A stretch of DNA of 64,000 nt from Doryteuthis pealeii (Eukaryota > Mollusca > Cephalopoda > Myopsida > Loliginidae): the NCBI GenBank assembly GCA_023376005.1, contig CM042160.1, positions 82,557,776-82,621,775 on the forward strand. The letters run 5' to 3'. The translations under genes and the position numbers were made by a program. Shown here one piece after another: positions 34,380-45,544 of this stretch. The notes beneath the pieces were generated by a model that did not search any database, was not told the DNA's origin, and saw only the letters and a program-made list of their open reading frames with translations. Positions within the stretch are counted from its first letter, which is position 1, and each line of letters opens with the position of its first letter.

Positions 34380-34748
34380 AACATCGTCATCTACAGGGAC
34401 AACCTTCAAATGCAAAAATCTGTGGTCGATAATGTTTTTCAAACATCGAACTTCACAGTCACAGGAGGCGCTGTAACTTCAGGGGCACACAAAAACACAA
34501 AAAAAGTCTTTCGAGACTGAAATGCCAATGAATGATGAATATATACACGCGCACACAAGCCAGGAATATGCTAGATAGCATTTGACTCTGCAATAAGGTT
34601 AGTCAATCCTTATAATTGATCTTGCCGAACAGAGCCTTAGTTGAGACCGATCCCATACCAAGCCAATTTGAGCGGCACCAAGGAACATTCGGACAATGAA
34701 AAAAATTAGAAAATTCTATCGAAGCTCAGTTTAAAACGAGCAAATTTG

Positions 34749-34790
<42 letters not shown>

Positions 34791-34962
34791 CCTTTGTCAC
34801 CAAATAAATAGATATGTAAAACCTTTATATATTTATCTTATTATATCATATAACAGCTCTATAAATCTGTGGTCGAGAATGTTTTTCAAACATCGGACTT
34901 CACAGTTACAGGAGGTGCTGTAACTTCAGGGGCACATCATTCCGAAACTGAAATGCCAATGT
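34380..34962 (+). repeat. Duplicated segment of about 100 bp
   Basis: Bases 34415-34530 and 34862-34962 share CTGTGGTCGA, AATGTTTTTCAAACATCG, CTGTAACTTCAGGGGCACA and CTGAAATGCCAATG. A 66-codon plus frame at 34320-34520 crosses the first copy but is not preserved in the second, so it is not called a gene. (CA)n lies between at 34751-34788. Confidence 0.6.
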
Positions 34963-34975
34963 AATCTAATGTTGC

Positions 34976-35785
34976 AAGATGTTAACGGTCATTTATTTAA
35001 GGAACAAGAGTATTAATATATAGATTAAATTTAAATAGTCAATGAGTTTATCTTTAAATGTCAAATCTAAATAAAGTCATTGTAATTTATTTATTTATGC
35101 CAGAAAGTTTGAAATTAAATCATTAAATCTTATCCTTTTCATTTAAGAATCCATAAGAATCATTAAAACTATTTTGCGTGTAGCGGGGCTGAGGGGGGGG
35201 GGAGTATTGTCCCCTTTTGACCCTGCATCTGTCATTGGTTGTAAAAAAAATAAAATAAATAAAAAATTTTTTTAAATTAAGTAAAATTGAATGAACTAAA
35301 TTTGCAAAGAAACAAAAGCTATTTTTGGATTGAATTAAACGAATTTTCTTTTTTTTTTTTAATTCTTTTTTTTTTTAACCTTTGAGAAGAGACAAAGAAA
35401 AAAAAAAATTAATTCCTTACAGCTGAAGAAGTCTTCTTTTTGTCTTAATCTCCTGATTATACAATTAAAAAAAACAAAAACAATAAACAAACACAAAAAA
35501 AAACAAAAAAAACCCAAACTGCTAATGTATGAAGATTTTCTATAGAATGTAAATACTAGACCGATCGCTGAGCAAGAGGGCTTTGACTTTTCTAATTCTT
35601 TTCTGTGTTAATGTGTCTAATCAGCTTAACACTACAAAAAAAAAAAAAAACCAAAAACAAAAAAACGCAGACCATTAGTCATCTTCTGTGCCAAAAAAGA
35701 AAAACCAAGACCCCCCCCCCACTATATATGTGACAAACAAGAAAAAAACAACAACAAAAAAAAACAAGACACTGTACTATGGTAT
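34976..35785. other. Unassigned AT-rich stretch
   Basis: A and T runs only; nothing recognised. Confidence 0.4.
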
Positions 35786-35885
35786 TTCTGCTCATCAGGT
35801 TGTGTTGGCAGCACGGACACCCATGATTCTCTCTCACCACCCATCCCTATCTCTGGCAAAGGTGTGTGTGTGGGGGGATATGCAT
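35786..35885 (+). repeat. Family I repeat
   Basis: The CATCAGGTTGTGTTGGCAGC and CACCCATCCCTATC segment matches 1160-1250 and 37664-37750, where it follows a CAT microsatellite. Confidence 0.5.
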
Positions 35886-36284
35886 TTATTAGAAACCTTG
35901 AGACAAACTCTAATCTCTAAAGTATTTAACTCTTTGCCTACCAAATTTTCTTGACATTTTTTTTTTACCTGTTATTGAATTGTGGGTCAATTTGGATTCC
36001 AATTTTCCAAAGTTTGAAAATATTTATTTTTGAAGGATTAAATCATAAATAGGGAAATCTATTTTAGGATTGGATGAAAAAAGAAAGAAAATAAAATTAA
36101 TCTAAAAAATTGAATTGTCTGTAGAAAAAAAAAAAAATGAAGAAAAGAAAATTTTTATTGAATTGTCTAATTCTGGGTCAATCTGGATTCAAATTTTTGT
36201 TCTTTCTTTTTTAAGTCTGTGAATGTCGAATTGAGAAGAAACTCGAAAGAGGATTTTCACCAAATCTGTTCTGAATTCAATATC

Positions 36285-36664
36285 ATGGGGGAGGAAAAGA
36301 GAAAGAAAAAGATAGAAAGAAAGAGAGAAAAAAGAGAGAGAGAAAAAGAGAGAAAGAGAAAAAGAGAAAAAGAGAGAGAGAGAAAAAAAGAGAGAGAGAC
36401 AGAAAAAAGAAAGAGAGAGAAAAAAAGAGAGAGAGAGAAAAAAAGAGAGAGAGAGAAAAAGAGAGCAGAGAGAGAGAGAAAAAAAAAGAGAGAGAGAGAG
36501 AAAAAAAAAGAGAGAGAGAGAGAGAAAAGAAGAGAGAGAGAGAAAAAAGAAGAGAAGAGAGAAAAAGAAAGAGAGAGAGAAGAGAGAAGAGGAGGAGAAG
36601 AGAGAGAGAGAGAAAAAAAAGAGAGAGAGAGAGAAAAAAAAAGAGAGAGAGAGAGAAAAAAAAG

Positions 36665-36696
<32 letters not shown>

Positions 36697-37025
36697 AAGA
36701 AAGAGAAGAGGAGAAAAGAAAGAGAGAGAGAAAAAAAAGAAAGAGAGAGAGAAAAGAAAGAGAGAGAGAAAAAAAGAAAGAGAGAGAGAAAAAAAAAGAG
36801 AAGAGAGAAAAAAAGAAAGAGAGAGAAAAAGAAAGAGAGAGAGAGAGGAGAAAGAAGAGAGAGAGAGAAAAAAGAAAGAGAGAGAGAGAGAAAAGAAAGA
36901 GAGAGAGAAGAAAAAAAGAAAGAGAGAGAGAGAAAAAAGAAGAGAGAGAAGAAAGAAGAGAGAAAAAAAAAGAAAGAGAGAGAGAGAGAAAAAAAAGAAA
37001 GAGAGAGAGAGAGAGAGAAAAAAAA

Positions 37026-37107
<82 letters not shown>

Positions 37108-37115
37108 AAGAAAAT
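36285..37115 (+). repeat. Homopurine tract of about 0.83 kb
   Basis: Almost every base is A or G, as alternating GA blocks and A runs; C and T are nearly absent on this strand. It is open in several frames on both strands for about 300 codons purely because stops need T or a suitable TCA/TTA/CTA complement. It could form triplex DNA. Confidence 0.95.
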
Positions 37116-37499
37116 GAAGAAAAGAAAGACAAAGCCTAGAGATGCCAAAGTTTTTATCTACTTTTGTAAGACGTTTTTCAAGAATTCTAATCCAGTCTAG
37201 TCCAAAGCTTAATAGATTTTTAGGCTTTGGTCTGCCAAGAATAATAAATCAGGGAGAGCACCCGCCCCCCCCCCCCATTCCGAAAGTGGGTCTCCTTGTG
37301 AAAATAAGAGGAAAGTAGAAAAGACAGTGGCTATGCCTATTGTACTTTTATACTAATAGTTGACCTGAAGCGGGGGGGGGGGGAGATATATCAATCTTTT
37401 AATTTGGGAATCTTGGTGTGGAAAAAACAATCATAAAATCATTTCGTGGGGGGGGGTTTGAGTGGGGGGGGTCTTCTTCCACTGCTTATCCCATCTATG

Positions 37500-37760
37500 G
37501 ATTAAGTGTGTACATAGATATACAAGGTGTGTGTGTGTGTGTGTGTGTGGTGTGTGTAAAGAGAGAGTGGCTATATACACAACAGGTTATGTATTCAAGT
37601 CAATGTGTGTGTGTGTTGTGTGTGTGTGTGTATGCGTGTGTATTTTACTTAATTCTAAGAATATGTCATCATCATCATCATCATCATCAAGTCGTGTTGA
37701 CAGCAGGGATTCCCGTGACCCTCTTTCACCAGCCATCAGACATACCATAGCATTTTTGGA
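37500..37760 (+). repeat. (GT)n blocks, (CAT)n and family I repeat
   Basis: GT runs at 37527-37557 and 37604-37642, a (CAT)n run at 37666-37690, then AGTCGTGTTGACAGCAGGG of family I. Confidence 0.7.
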
Positions 37761-38324
37761 ATCAGGCCAACTTCGATTCATAAGCAAATTAAAAATATAC
37801 CAGGCCGACCGATTCCAGACCAACCATGCTCTCATTCAAAGGTAGAACATTGATATTGAGAGATATATGGAGAAGTAGGGATGTGATCCACAAAGGACCA
37901 GCTTCATTTTGATGTAAGATACATGTTCCTGTGTTGGTAGTTATACCTGTACTAAACAAAATGGCATTACTTTTTGGCTAACCCCCATATCTGGTGATCA
38001 TAAAGTATATACACAGATGTATGTATTTAAAACACCGCTCCTTAATGGATCGGGCTGACATAAAGTCAGTCAGGTTTTGCTCCTGGTCAGAGTTAGTTGC
38101 TGTGTCTAGCCACACTAATGAGACATGAAACGTCAAAACACGGTGTCTGTGGATGACTTTATATGGAAACAAATCTGACAATATGTAGAAAATAGAAAAA
38201 CAAAATATTCCAAAAAAAAATAAGATGATTTTATTTTTGATGGTGAAGTCGATACATTTAAACATTTCAGTTTATATGAAACCTTCATCGGGACAATAGA
38301 AAGGAAGAAACTATTTTTCCCTTC

Positions 38325-38546
38325 CTATTATGGAATTATATTATTGTTAGTTGAAAGTAGCCATTTTCATAATAAGGGGTTTAGTGGACTTTTCTAAAAG
38401 TGCTCAACTAAATGAATAGGAGAAATACTTCATTATGTTACATATTGATACTACTTATTTAGTTGAGCACTTTTAGAAAAGTACGCTAAACCCCTATTAT
38501 GGAAGTGGATACTTTTAACTAATGGTAACACAGTCCCATAATCTTA

Positions 38547-38550
<4 letters not shown>
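38325..38550. mobile_element. Foldback element with 80-bp arms
   Basis: Left arm about 38340-38415 and right arm about 38456-38535 (TTTTCTAAAAGTGCTCAAC with complement, GGGGTTTAG/CTAAACCCC, TAGTTGAAAGTAG region). The loop is about 40 bp. No frame. (TA)n follows at 38546-38584. Confidence 0.65.
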
Positions 38551-38588
<38 letters not shown>

Positions 38589-38694
38589 AATAAGATTTTA
38601 TGATTTGTAATCAGTTCAAATCATCATCGGGGGGGGGGGGCTAATATTTATGTTAATGATATTAAGAAAGTGAGAAATAATTACTTCTAACAAA

Positions 38695-38990
38695 TAATTT
38701 TGATTTTTCGGACTGTTGTCCTCATCTTCATTGTGGTAAGTAAAATCACAACATTTCAGCCGCTATATTCTCTGGCCTTCCTCAGGTGTTTCCTTTATTT
38801 CCAGATTGAGTCATTGCCATGCTCGGATACCAAGGAAACATCCAAGGAAGGCCAGAGGATACAGCGGTTGAAACATTGTGATCTTACTTACCACAATGAA
38901 GATGAGGACAACAGTCCGAAAAATCAAAATTATACACATCAGTCTCATCTCAAAAATTCAGACAAACAAATAATTTTGGTTGTGATATTT
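38695..38990. mobile_element. Family P foldback
   Basis: GGACTGTTGTCCTCATCTTC on the left pairs with GAAGATGAGGACAACAGTCC on the right. Each arm has a decayed hammerhead-like core: CUGAGGA...GAAAUG on the minus side, and CAAGGA...GAAACAUUGUG on the plus side. It ends with TCATCTCAAAAATTCAGACA. Confidence 0.65.
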
Positions 38991-39125
38991 TGAGAGAAAA
39001 CAGATAATTCATTGTCAAATTGTTTAGTGAATTATGAGTTATCTCCCTTGGACTGTTTCATTTGGTTGAAGGAACTCTTTTGCAAAAGAGGAAGAAAGTG
39101 AATTGGCAACAAGCTATATATATGT

Positions 39126-39588
39126 TTTGTTTTGTTTTACGGCATATCAACCTCAGTGGGTCATTTAATGCCGATAAAGTTTTGAAATAAATCAATTCTT
39201 AATGGATAATACAATTTTTTTATAAATACATTTTTCTATTTAACCCATAGATGGGACCCTAACAGGTACTACCACTCCGGGTCAGAGTGGACCAGGGAGC
39301 AATGGTGATGAAGGGGTGCTCCACATTCCCCAAACCTCCAGAACTGGAACCTCACCATCAGATAGAGTTTAACGTCATTCCCAAGACATGTAGACCCACA
39401 GCCACCGCCTTCTAGCACCCATATGATAAAAAGGGGTTGGGGCTTGCCATAAGGGCAATAGGGTTGGGAAAATCATATAGGTGCTAGGGCTTGACGTGAC
39501 CAGCCGATTGATCGGAGGGGGCCTCTCCGACCGCCTGTATAGCCAAGATAGGGCCAAAGTGGAGTATTGCATGTCATGAACTGCTCAT
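39126..39588 (+). repeat. Repeat D, best full-length copy
   Basis: About 460 bp: ACGGCATATCAACCTCAGTG start, TTAACCCATAGATGGGACCC, ACCACTCCGGGTCAGAGTGG, CACCATCAGATAGAGTTTAA, GACATGTAGACCCACAGCC, GGGGTTGGGGCTTGCC, CGATTGATCGGAGGGGG, ending near GTATTGCATGTCATG. Short frames on either strand are not conserved between copies. Confidence 0.8.
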
Positions 39589-40097
39589 GCTATATATATG
39601 ATGATCATCTCTACTATTAGAGTGACTGCTATAAATCACCTTTGACAATTGGTAGCAGAGCATAGTTTTAATCTACAGACCTCTGGGTTATGGGCCCAGC
39701 ATGGTTCCACTGCACACTTTGACATGTTTGACACTGAAATGATTCGAGAAGAATTGGCCAGGGGTTTTTTTTTTTTTTTGAAGACAATCTCAGATAACAC
39801 AGTTTTCTTTATCTGAAAAATTGCCAAGAGTTACTGATTGGAAGAATCTCCCTCCTCCTCATTCCCCATCCTTCCCCCTCCTCCTTCCAAGGTTAAACAA
39901 GCCATAAAATTTGTTTCCATTTTGGAGCATTGTCCTTTAGCCTTTAGGGAGATAAAGGATTCTTGCAGTTTGTGGCGGTGACAGCTGCATGAAAAATGGT
40001 TTTTCATGGGAAGAGGAAATTTCGGTGGACTAAATGGACAATCTTTATAATCAATGCGCTGACAGTCATTAATGTAAAAATGGATAAATCTATTTTG
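39589..40097. other. Unassigned stretch
   Basis: No gene or repeat family recognised; one T run at 39765-39779. Confidence 0.35.
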
Positions 40098-40100
40098 GGG

Positions 40101-40144
<44 letters not shown>

Positions 40145-40283
40145 AGAGGGATTGGGAGAGAGAGAGATGAGAGATGAGATTGAGAGAGAGAGAGAGAGAG
40201 AGAATCAGAGAAAGATTGTAGAGAGTCAGTCAGAAAGAGATTGGAGAGAGAGAGAAAAAGAGATTGGAGAGAGAGAGAAAGAG

Positions 40284-40329
<46 letters not shown>

Positions 40330-40338
40330 TTTTCAGAA

Positions 40339-40373
<35 letters not shown>

Positions 40374-40412
40374 AAGTGTGTGTGTGTCAGAGAGAGAGAG
40401 AGAGAGAGAATC
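40098..40412 (+). repeat. GA-rich tract
   Basis: GA blocks with interspersed GATTG and a GTGTGTGT piece near 40376-40387. Basic/acidic frames here are repeat-derived. Confidence 0.9.
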
Positions 40413-40658
40413 TAATGGTGATAACTATGGAATGCTTAGAATCCTTCACTCCTTCCTAAATAAAAGTACCAATATCATCATGGATTATTGTTACAGTGAG
40501 AAACAACAGGTTCACAGGTCATCTAGTTGATAGATAGATAGATAGATAGATAGACTAATGTTGGTAGGATTAAAATGCTTTTAGTGATCACATTACAAAG
40601 TAAATTTATTTTGCCAGATTTACTTTTCACAAAGCAGAGATGAGAAACACACAGTGAA

Positions 40659-40707
<49 letters not shown>

Positions 40708-40710
<3 letters not shown>

Positions 40711-41098
40711 ATTTTGGATGTTTGTTTATTAGAAACGTTGCTGGATAAAGTATATATAAAATTTTTACTTGAAGGCACTTACAACGCATGTATCGCATAA
40801 AATTCGATACTATAGAAAATGAACTTGATGTAATAGCAAAGGATGGCTCGATGTGTAGAATACCGTACAGACTGTTTCGACTTTATTAAGTCTCATCAGC
40901 GGTATATACCGCTGATAGACTTAATAAAGTCTCTGTACGGTATTCTACACATCGAGCCATCCTTTGCTGGGATTTGTCAAGTTCATTTTCTATAAGAAAA
41001 AGTATCGAATTTTATGCGATACATGCGTGTAAGTGCCTTCAAAAAAAAATTTTATATATACTTTATCCGCAACGTTTCTAAATAAACAAACATTATAA
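40708..41098. mobile_element. Palindromic hammerhead-bearing element, family 5
   Basis: Arms of about 190 bp pair across a centre near 40900-40910 (GGATGTTTGTTTATTAGAAA, CTTGAAGGCACTTACA, TGGCTCGATGTGTAGAATAC with complements). The left arm keeps a complete minus-strand ribozyme; the plus-strand copy is damaged (CTGATAGAC, GAAAC region lost). (TA)n lies at its left, 40672-40708. The family recurs at 63394-63830. Confidence 0.7.
40861..40904 (-). ncRNA. Type I hammerhead ribozyme, family 5
   Basis: Minus strand: stem I UACCG/CGGUA; core CUGAUGA (complement of 40893-40899); stem II GACUU-AAUA-AAGUC with all five pairs; GAAA; stem III ACA-GUC-UGU; cleavage after GUA between 40866 and 40865. Every helix is perfect, making it the cleanest ribozyme in the window. 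Confidence 0.85.
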
Positions 41099-41534
<436 letters not shown>

Positions 41535-41677
41535 CATTCCATGCAAAGTTATTCTGTAGTGATACAGGTCATCTACAGTAATAGTTCAATGTACATTGTT
41601 TTAAGTGTGTGAACAGACAGTCTGTTGCAGTTGAAATAAATTATTACAAGAAGCAAATTTAAAATTTTTTCTGTCAT

Positions 41678-41985
41678 TTATTCATCTATCTCTATATTAG
41701 CAATAGCATAATCTTTACAGATCACTGCTGTTCCTCTCAATCCTATAACCTCACCACCAGAACCTTTCCTCTCATTAGCCCTCAAATGACTCATCAAACC
41801 TGCTGCAGATCCACAAAGTTTGATGCAAATATGACATAGGAAGGATGTCCTTCCCGTTGTATCAGATGGATTAGATGATAGAATTTTATGCTTATGCACC
41901 ACCATATGTTTCTTAAGACCAGAAGCTAACTTACAGACTTTGTTACAGATTGCAAAAGACACATGGTTTCTCTATATACATACAT
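41678..41985 (-). pseudogene. Two-finger zinc-knuckle retroelement tail, frameshifted
   Basis: On the minus strand the first finger is split by a frameshift: CVFC is read in one frame (about 41950-41970) and CNKVCKLASGLKKHMVVH in another. The second finger is FLCHICIKLCGSAAGLMSHL with Asn in place of the final His. The spacing C-x2-C-x3-C-x3-GL-x2-H-x3-H matches the other scraps. There is no reverse transcriptase upstream; SINE A lies at 42031. Confidence 0.5.
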
Positions 41986-42030
41986 ATATACCCACACATA
42001 CAGGAGATTATATATATATAAAAAGTTGTA

Positions 42031-42274
42031 AAGTAGTCGGGGCGGCCTAAAGTCAGTATCAGCCAATCAGCGAGGGAGTCTATCCCCTTTTCACTAGCGC
42101 TAGACCAAGGAGATTGTTTTGGCATCTGAGGTAGAGCGCCACACCTACCATCAGCTCCTTACTTTACCGCACAGATCCCTGTGCTACTCATATGCTGAGT
42201 TGGCGAGGACTGGAATCGAACTAGGAACCATCTGGTTTCTAGCCGAACGCTCTACCGACTGAGCTAACCCGGCT
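42031..42274 (-). repeat. SINE A, full length
   Basis: Good copy with intact A box (GAGCTAACCCGG on this strand) and GGAATCGAACTAGGAACC B-box side. (TA)n follows. Confidence 0.85.
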
Positions 42275-42303
42275 CCTATATATATATATATATATATATA
42301 TTG

Positions 42304-42665
42304 GTTAGTGGTTGGTCAGTGGGTTAGATTTTATGACATATCAACCCTTGTTGGGTTACTTTATGCTGAAGATGTTTTGTTTTATTCATTCTTAATGGAT
42401 ATTCAAATTTTTTAAACTCATTTTTTTTCTATTTATCCCATAGACGGGACTCTAACAGGTACTACTACTCTAGGTCAGGGTGGACCTGGGAGTGATGTTG
42501 ATGAAGGGGTACTCCACACTCCCTAGACTTCCAAAATTGGCACTTCCCCACTAGATGCAGTTTAACATCATGCCCAGGATACTAGGACCCTAAGCCACCA
42601 CTTTCAAGTATATATAAATAAGATTTGGCATTAAATAATCCACAAGGGTTGATATACCGTTAAAC
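42304..42665 (+). repeat. Repeat D, diverged copy
   Basis: TGACATATCAACCCTTG start and GATGTTGATGAAGGGGTACT, similar in subtype to 16463-16740. Confidence 0.65.
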
Positions 42666-42894
42666 AAAACAATATTCAGAATAAGGTAAAACAATTTGAA
42701 AATTCATATTTCAAAGGCGAATTCAAAGATTACTTTAAAAACTAATTCAATAACTCATTCTAAAAAATACAAATATGGTCATTAATATAGACGAACTTCC
42801 TATATTGTCTGATGATCCACACACACACACACACATATTTTATATATTGATATAATGAATATGTAAATACCATGGTACCCCCTCACTATAATCT

Positions 42895-42925
42895 GATTGG
42901 ACAGTGTCATGTATAAATAGTCGAC
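42895..42925 (+). promoter_or_regulatory. TATA-like and inverted CCAAT-like pair
   Basis: GATTGG (inverted CCAAT box) lies 12 bp before TATAAATA at 42912-42919. The next 150 bp are GC-richer than the surroundings. This could be a pol II promoter or part of an LTR. No gene downstream is recognised, so the call is weak. Confidence 0.25.
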
Positions 42926-43711
42926 ACTGTGTGATACACCTAATGCCTACAAGCTAAACTTACTCGCTAGACAACCCCACGACTGCTTGGCAAACGGATT
43001 ACTATTCGACATACCAATTACTACTGCGATAATATACCAAGTGCCAACTTCAGAATATATCGCTTAACCCGGATATATCATATATATATATGAATTGGTA
43101 GAAATAATTTTCATTGACTTCATGTGTATTAATAAATTAGTAGAAATGATTTTTATTAACTTCATGTGTATTAATAAATTAGTATTAATAAACTAGTAGT
43201 TAACCCTCAGCGGTCGTCTTCAAGCACCCTATGATAAAAAGATCAAAATATGGATGTGAAAACAATCCACCCCCAAAAAAACAACAAATACTGCCCCACC
43301 TTATGTGTTTGTCGTTGTGTGTGTATGTGCGCATTGACACATATGTGTGAGTATGGAAACCAACCACACACACACACACACCATAAAGCCCTTACTAGTA
43401 ATTCCCATTGGATTTAACAGTAAAAATCCCAGTATAATCCGATATTTTATTAGTGACATCTGGTCAGTTTAATTGTTAAGAGATGACTCAAAATGAATAT
43501 TGGCATAAAGTTCAATTTCTACTCATTTTTATTGCCGTTCAGATATTTAATATTTCTCTTGTATTTCAAGTTTATTGATTGTATTCAGATATCTTGTCCA
43601 GTTGAGGTTAGTGGGCTTGGCCACCAACCTACCTACCCCCCCCAAGGTGCATCTACCAAATTGACTGCCTCACTCGCTATGTTCTTGTTGCTTGGCAGGG
43701 AAAAAAACGAG
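42926..43711. other. Unassigned stretch
   Basis: Contains a short direct repeat (TTAACTTCATGTGTATTAAT twice near 43110-43180) and GT/CA runs. No gene seen. Confidence 0.35.
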
Positions 43712-43727
43712 TATAATTGCATCTCTT

Positions 43728-43853
43728 GGGTACCTCATGTGGTGTAATAGTTAACGAGCTAGTTTAGAAGACCATTGATAGTGAGTTTGATTCTCACTGG
43801 GTGCCCCATACTTCTGGCCTTGTGTCACATCTAAACTAGGCTTAGTAAATAAC
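43728..43853 (+). repeat. SINE B with 16-bp target-site duplication
   Basis: A 126-bp element flanked by TATAATTGCATCTCTT at 43712-43727 and 43854-43869, a perfect match. The head GGGTACCTCATGTGGTGTAA and the GTAAATAAC end agree with 32632-32759. Confidence 0.9.
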
Positions 43854-43944
43854 TATAATTGCATCTCTTCGGGGAACTGTAGGTTTGGATTATGGTCAGA
43901 ATAGATTAAATATTTTAAAGTAATTTTAATATCAATTTCTCTGA

Positions 43945-44345
43945 ATTTTTAAGATGAGGCTTGATAATTTGTATCATCTGGGTTATTCGGACTATTGTCC
44001 TCATCTTCATTGTTATTGGGTTCAAAGTTCCGTGATGGCTCCAGAGTTTCAAAAGAAGGCTCCAGAGTTTTCCAGAGTTTCAAAAGAAGGCTCCTCAGAG
44101 TTTCAAAGAAGGCTCCAGAGTTTCAAAAGAAGGCTCCAGAGTTTCATAAAGAAGCTCCAGAGTTTCAAAAAGAAGGCTCCCAGAGTTTCAAAAAGAAGGC
44201 TAGAGTTTCAAAAGAAGGCTCCAGAGTTTCAAAAAGAAGGCTCCCAAGTTCAAAAAGGCTCTTGAGTCTGACAAGAAATACCTGAAGAAGGCCGGAGGTC
44301 ACATCGGCCAAAACGTTGTGCAGCTATTAGTTTTTTAAAAATATA
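43945..44345 (+). mobile_element. Family P copy with internal minisatellite
   Basis: The left end has GATGAGGCTTGATAATTTGT and TTCGGACTATTGTCCTCATC. The right end has CTGAAGAAGGCCGG and GGCCAAAACG (hammerhead-like core with GAAA changed to AAAA). Between them lie about 11 imperfect copies of a unit of about 20 bp, CTCCAGAGTTTCAAAAGAAG. Frames of about 100 codons here are repeat-derived. Confidence 0.6.
44035..44268 (+). repeat. Minisatellite with a unit of about 20 bp
   Basis: CTCCAGAGTTTCAAAAGAAG units vary by indels, so different frames read PEFQKK or QSFKRR repeats. Single unit-like pieces exist in other P copies (58505-58530, 62470-62530), so the array expanded inside the element. Confidence 0.8.
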
Positions 44346-44514
44346 GTAAGAATTTTATCTTATTAAAAATTATGTAATAAAATGAATTCTCTAAAACTAT
44401 TTGAAATTTAAGATGGCCAACAAAGTCGTTAAAAATACCAGAAAAAAAAGTTCAAATGTGAGAAAAACTCATAGAATAACATAATACTAAGTAAGTAAAT
44501 GATATACTTATACA

Positions 44515-44712
44515 TATTTACCCAAACCCTCCACCCGAGTAGGATGTGACACAAGGTCAATTTCTTAAATGGAGTTTAACAGGATTGAATTCAGCGTTTT
44601 TTTTAGAGGGTATTAGCGTTATGGGAAAATGCAAACAGCCTTGTCCAGGATTTGAACTCAGGTTGACCAGTCCATTTGATATGACTCAAACCACTACACC
44701 ACGTGCCCCACC
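44515..44712 (-). repeat. SINE C, internally deleted
   Basis: Tail (AGGATGTGACACAAGGTCAA) and head (CCAGGATTTGAACTCAGG, ACCACTACACCACGTG) are present; the middle body is missing around 44600. Confidence 0.75.
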
Positions 44713-44816
44713 ATAAATAGGGACTAATATATGTTGTACATCTATATTTACACTTTTTTTTATTTTGTTTTAATATCAAGAAAGAGGCGTCATTGTATAT
44801 GAGTGCTAAGGAAAGA

Positions 44817-45165
44817 TTTGGTTTGGTTTTGTTTTACGGCATATCAACCTCGGTGGGTCATTTAATGCCAATAAAGTTTTGAAATAAATCAATTCTTAAT
44901 GCATGATACAATTTTGTTTATAAATACATTTTCCTATTTAACCCATAGATGGGACCCTAACAGGTACTACCACTCCGGGTCAGAGTGGACCAGGGAGCAA
45001 TGGTGATGAAGGGGTGCTCCACATTCCCCAAACCTCCAAACTGGAACCTCACCATCAGATAGAGTTTAACGTCATTCCCAGGACATGTAGACCCGCAACC
45101 ACCGCCTTCTAGCACCCATATGATAAAAAGGGGTTGGGGCTTGCCATAAGGGCAATAAGGAAGGA
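44817..45165 (+). repeat. Repeat D, 3'-truncated
   Basis: Same start and body as 39126; it stops after GCCATAAGGGCAATAAGG. Confidence 0.75.
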
Positions 45166-45200
45166 GTCTAGGAACTAATGAGTGTGGTTGGGGGGAGGGG

Positions 45201-45442
45201 GTAGCTTAAGCTCAGTCGGTAGAGCGTTCAGCTAGAAACCACAAGGTTCCTAGTTCGATACTGTTCCTCGCCAACTCAGCGTACGAGTAGCACAAGGATC
45301 TGTGCGGTAAAGTAAGGAGCTGGTGGTAGGTGTTGCACTCCACCTCAGATGCTAAAACAATCTCTTGGTCTAGCGCTATTGAAAAGGGGATAGACTCCCT
45401 CGCTGATTGGCTGATACCGACTTTAGGCTGCCCCGTCGACTT
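45201..45442 (+). repeat. SINE A, plus orientation
   Basis: AAGCTCAGTCGGTAGAGCG A box, GGTTCCTAGTTCGATACTG B box, body to GACTTTAGGCTGCCCCGTCG. It is the only complete plus-strand copy. Confidence 0.85.
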
Positions 45443-45544
45443 ACCTGAAAAAACTTTCTGAACCACTTGTCTAGATTCATTGAAACTTTGGTTGGTTGAT
45501 GGATTTTAATGGCATATCAAACCGTCTGGGGTTAGGAAATAATA

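Noticed and set aside
34320..34520. Plus-strand frame of 66 codons
   Set aside because: It crosses a duplicated repeat segment and is not kept open in the second copy.
36189..37148. Open frames of about 300 codons on both strands
   Set aside because: Same cause as above; Ser/Leu/Phe or Lys/Arg/Glu repeats from GA/A units.
38095..38140. Hammerhead-like ACUAAUGAGACAUGAAACGUC
   Set aside because: G5 of the core is A, stem II is too short to form, and stem I is not closed.
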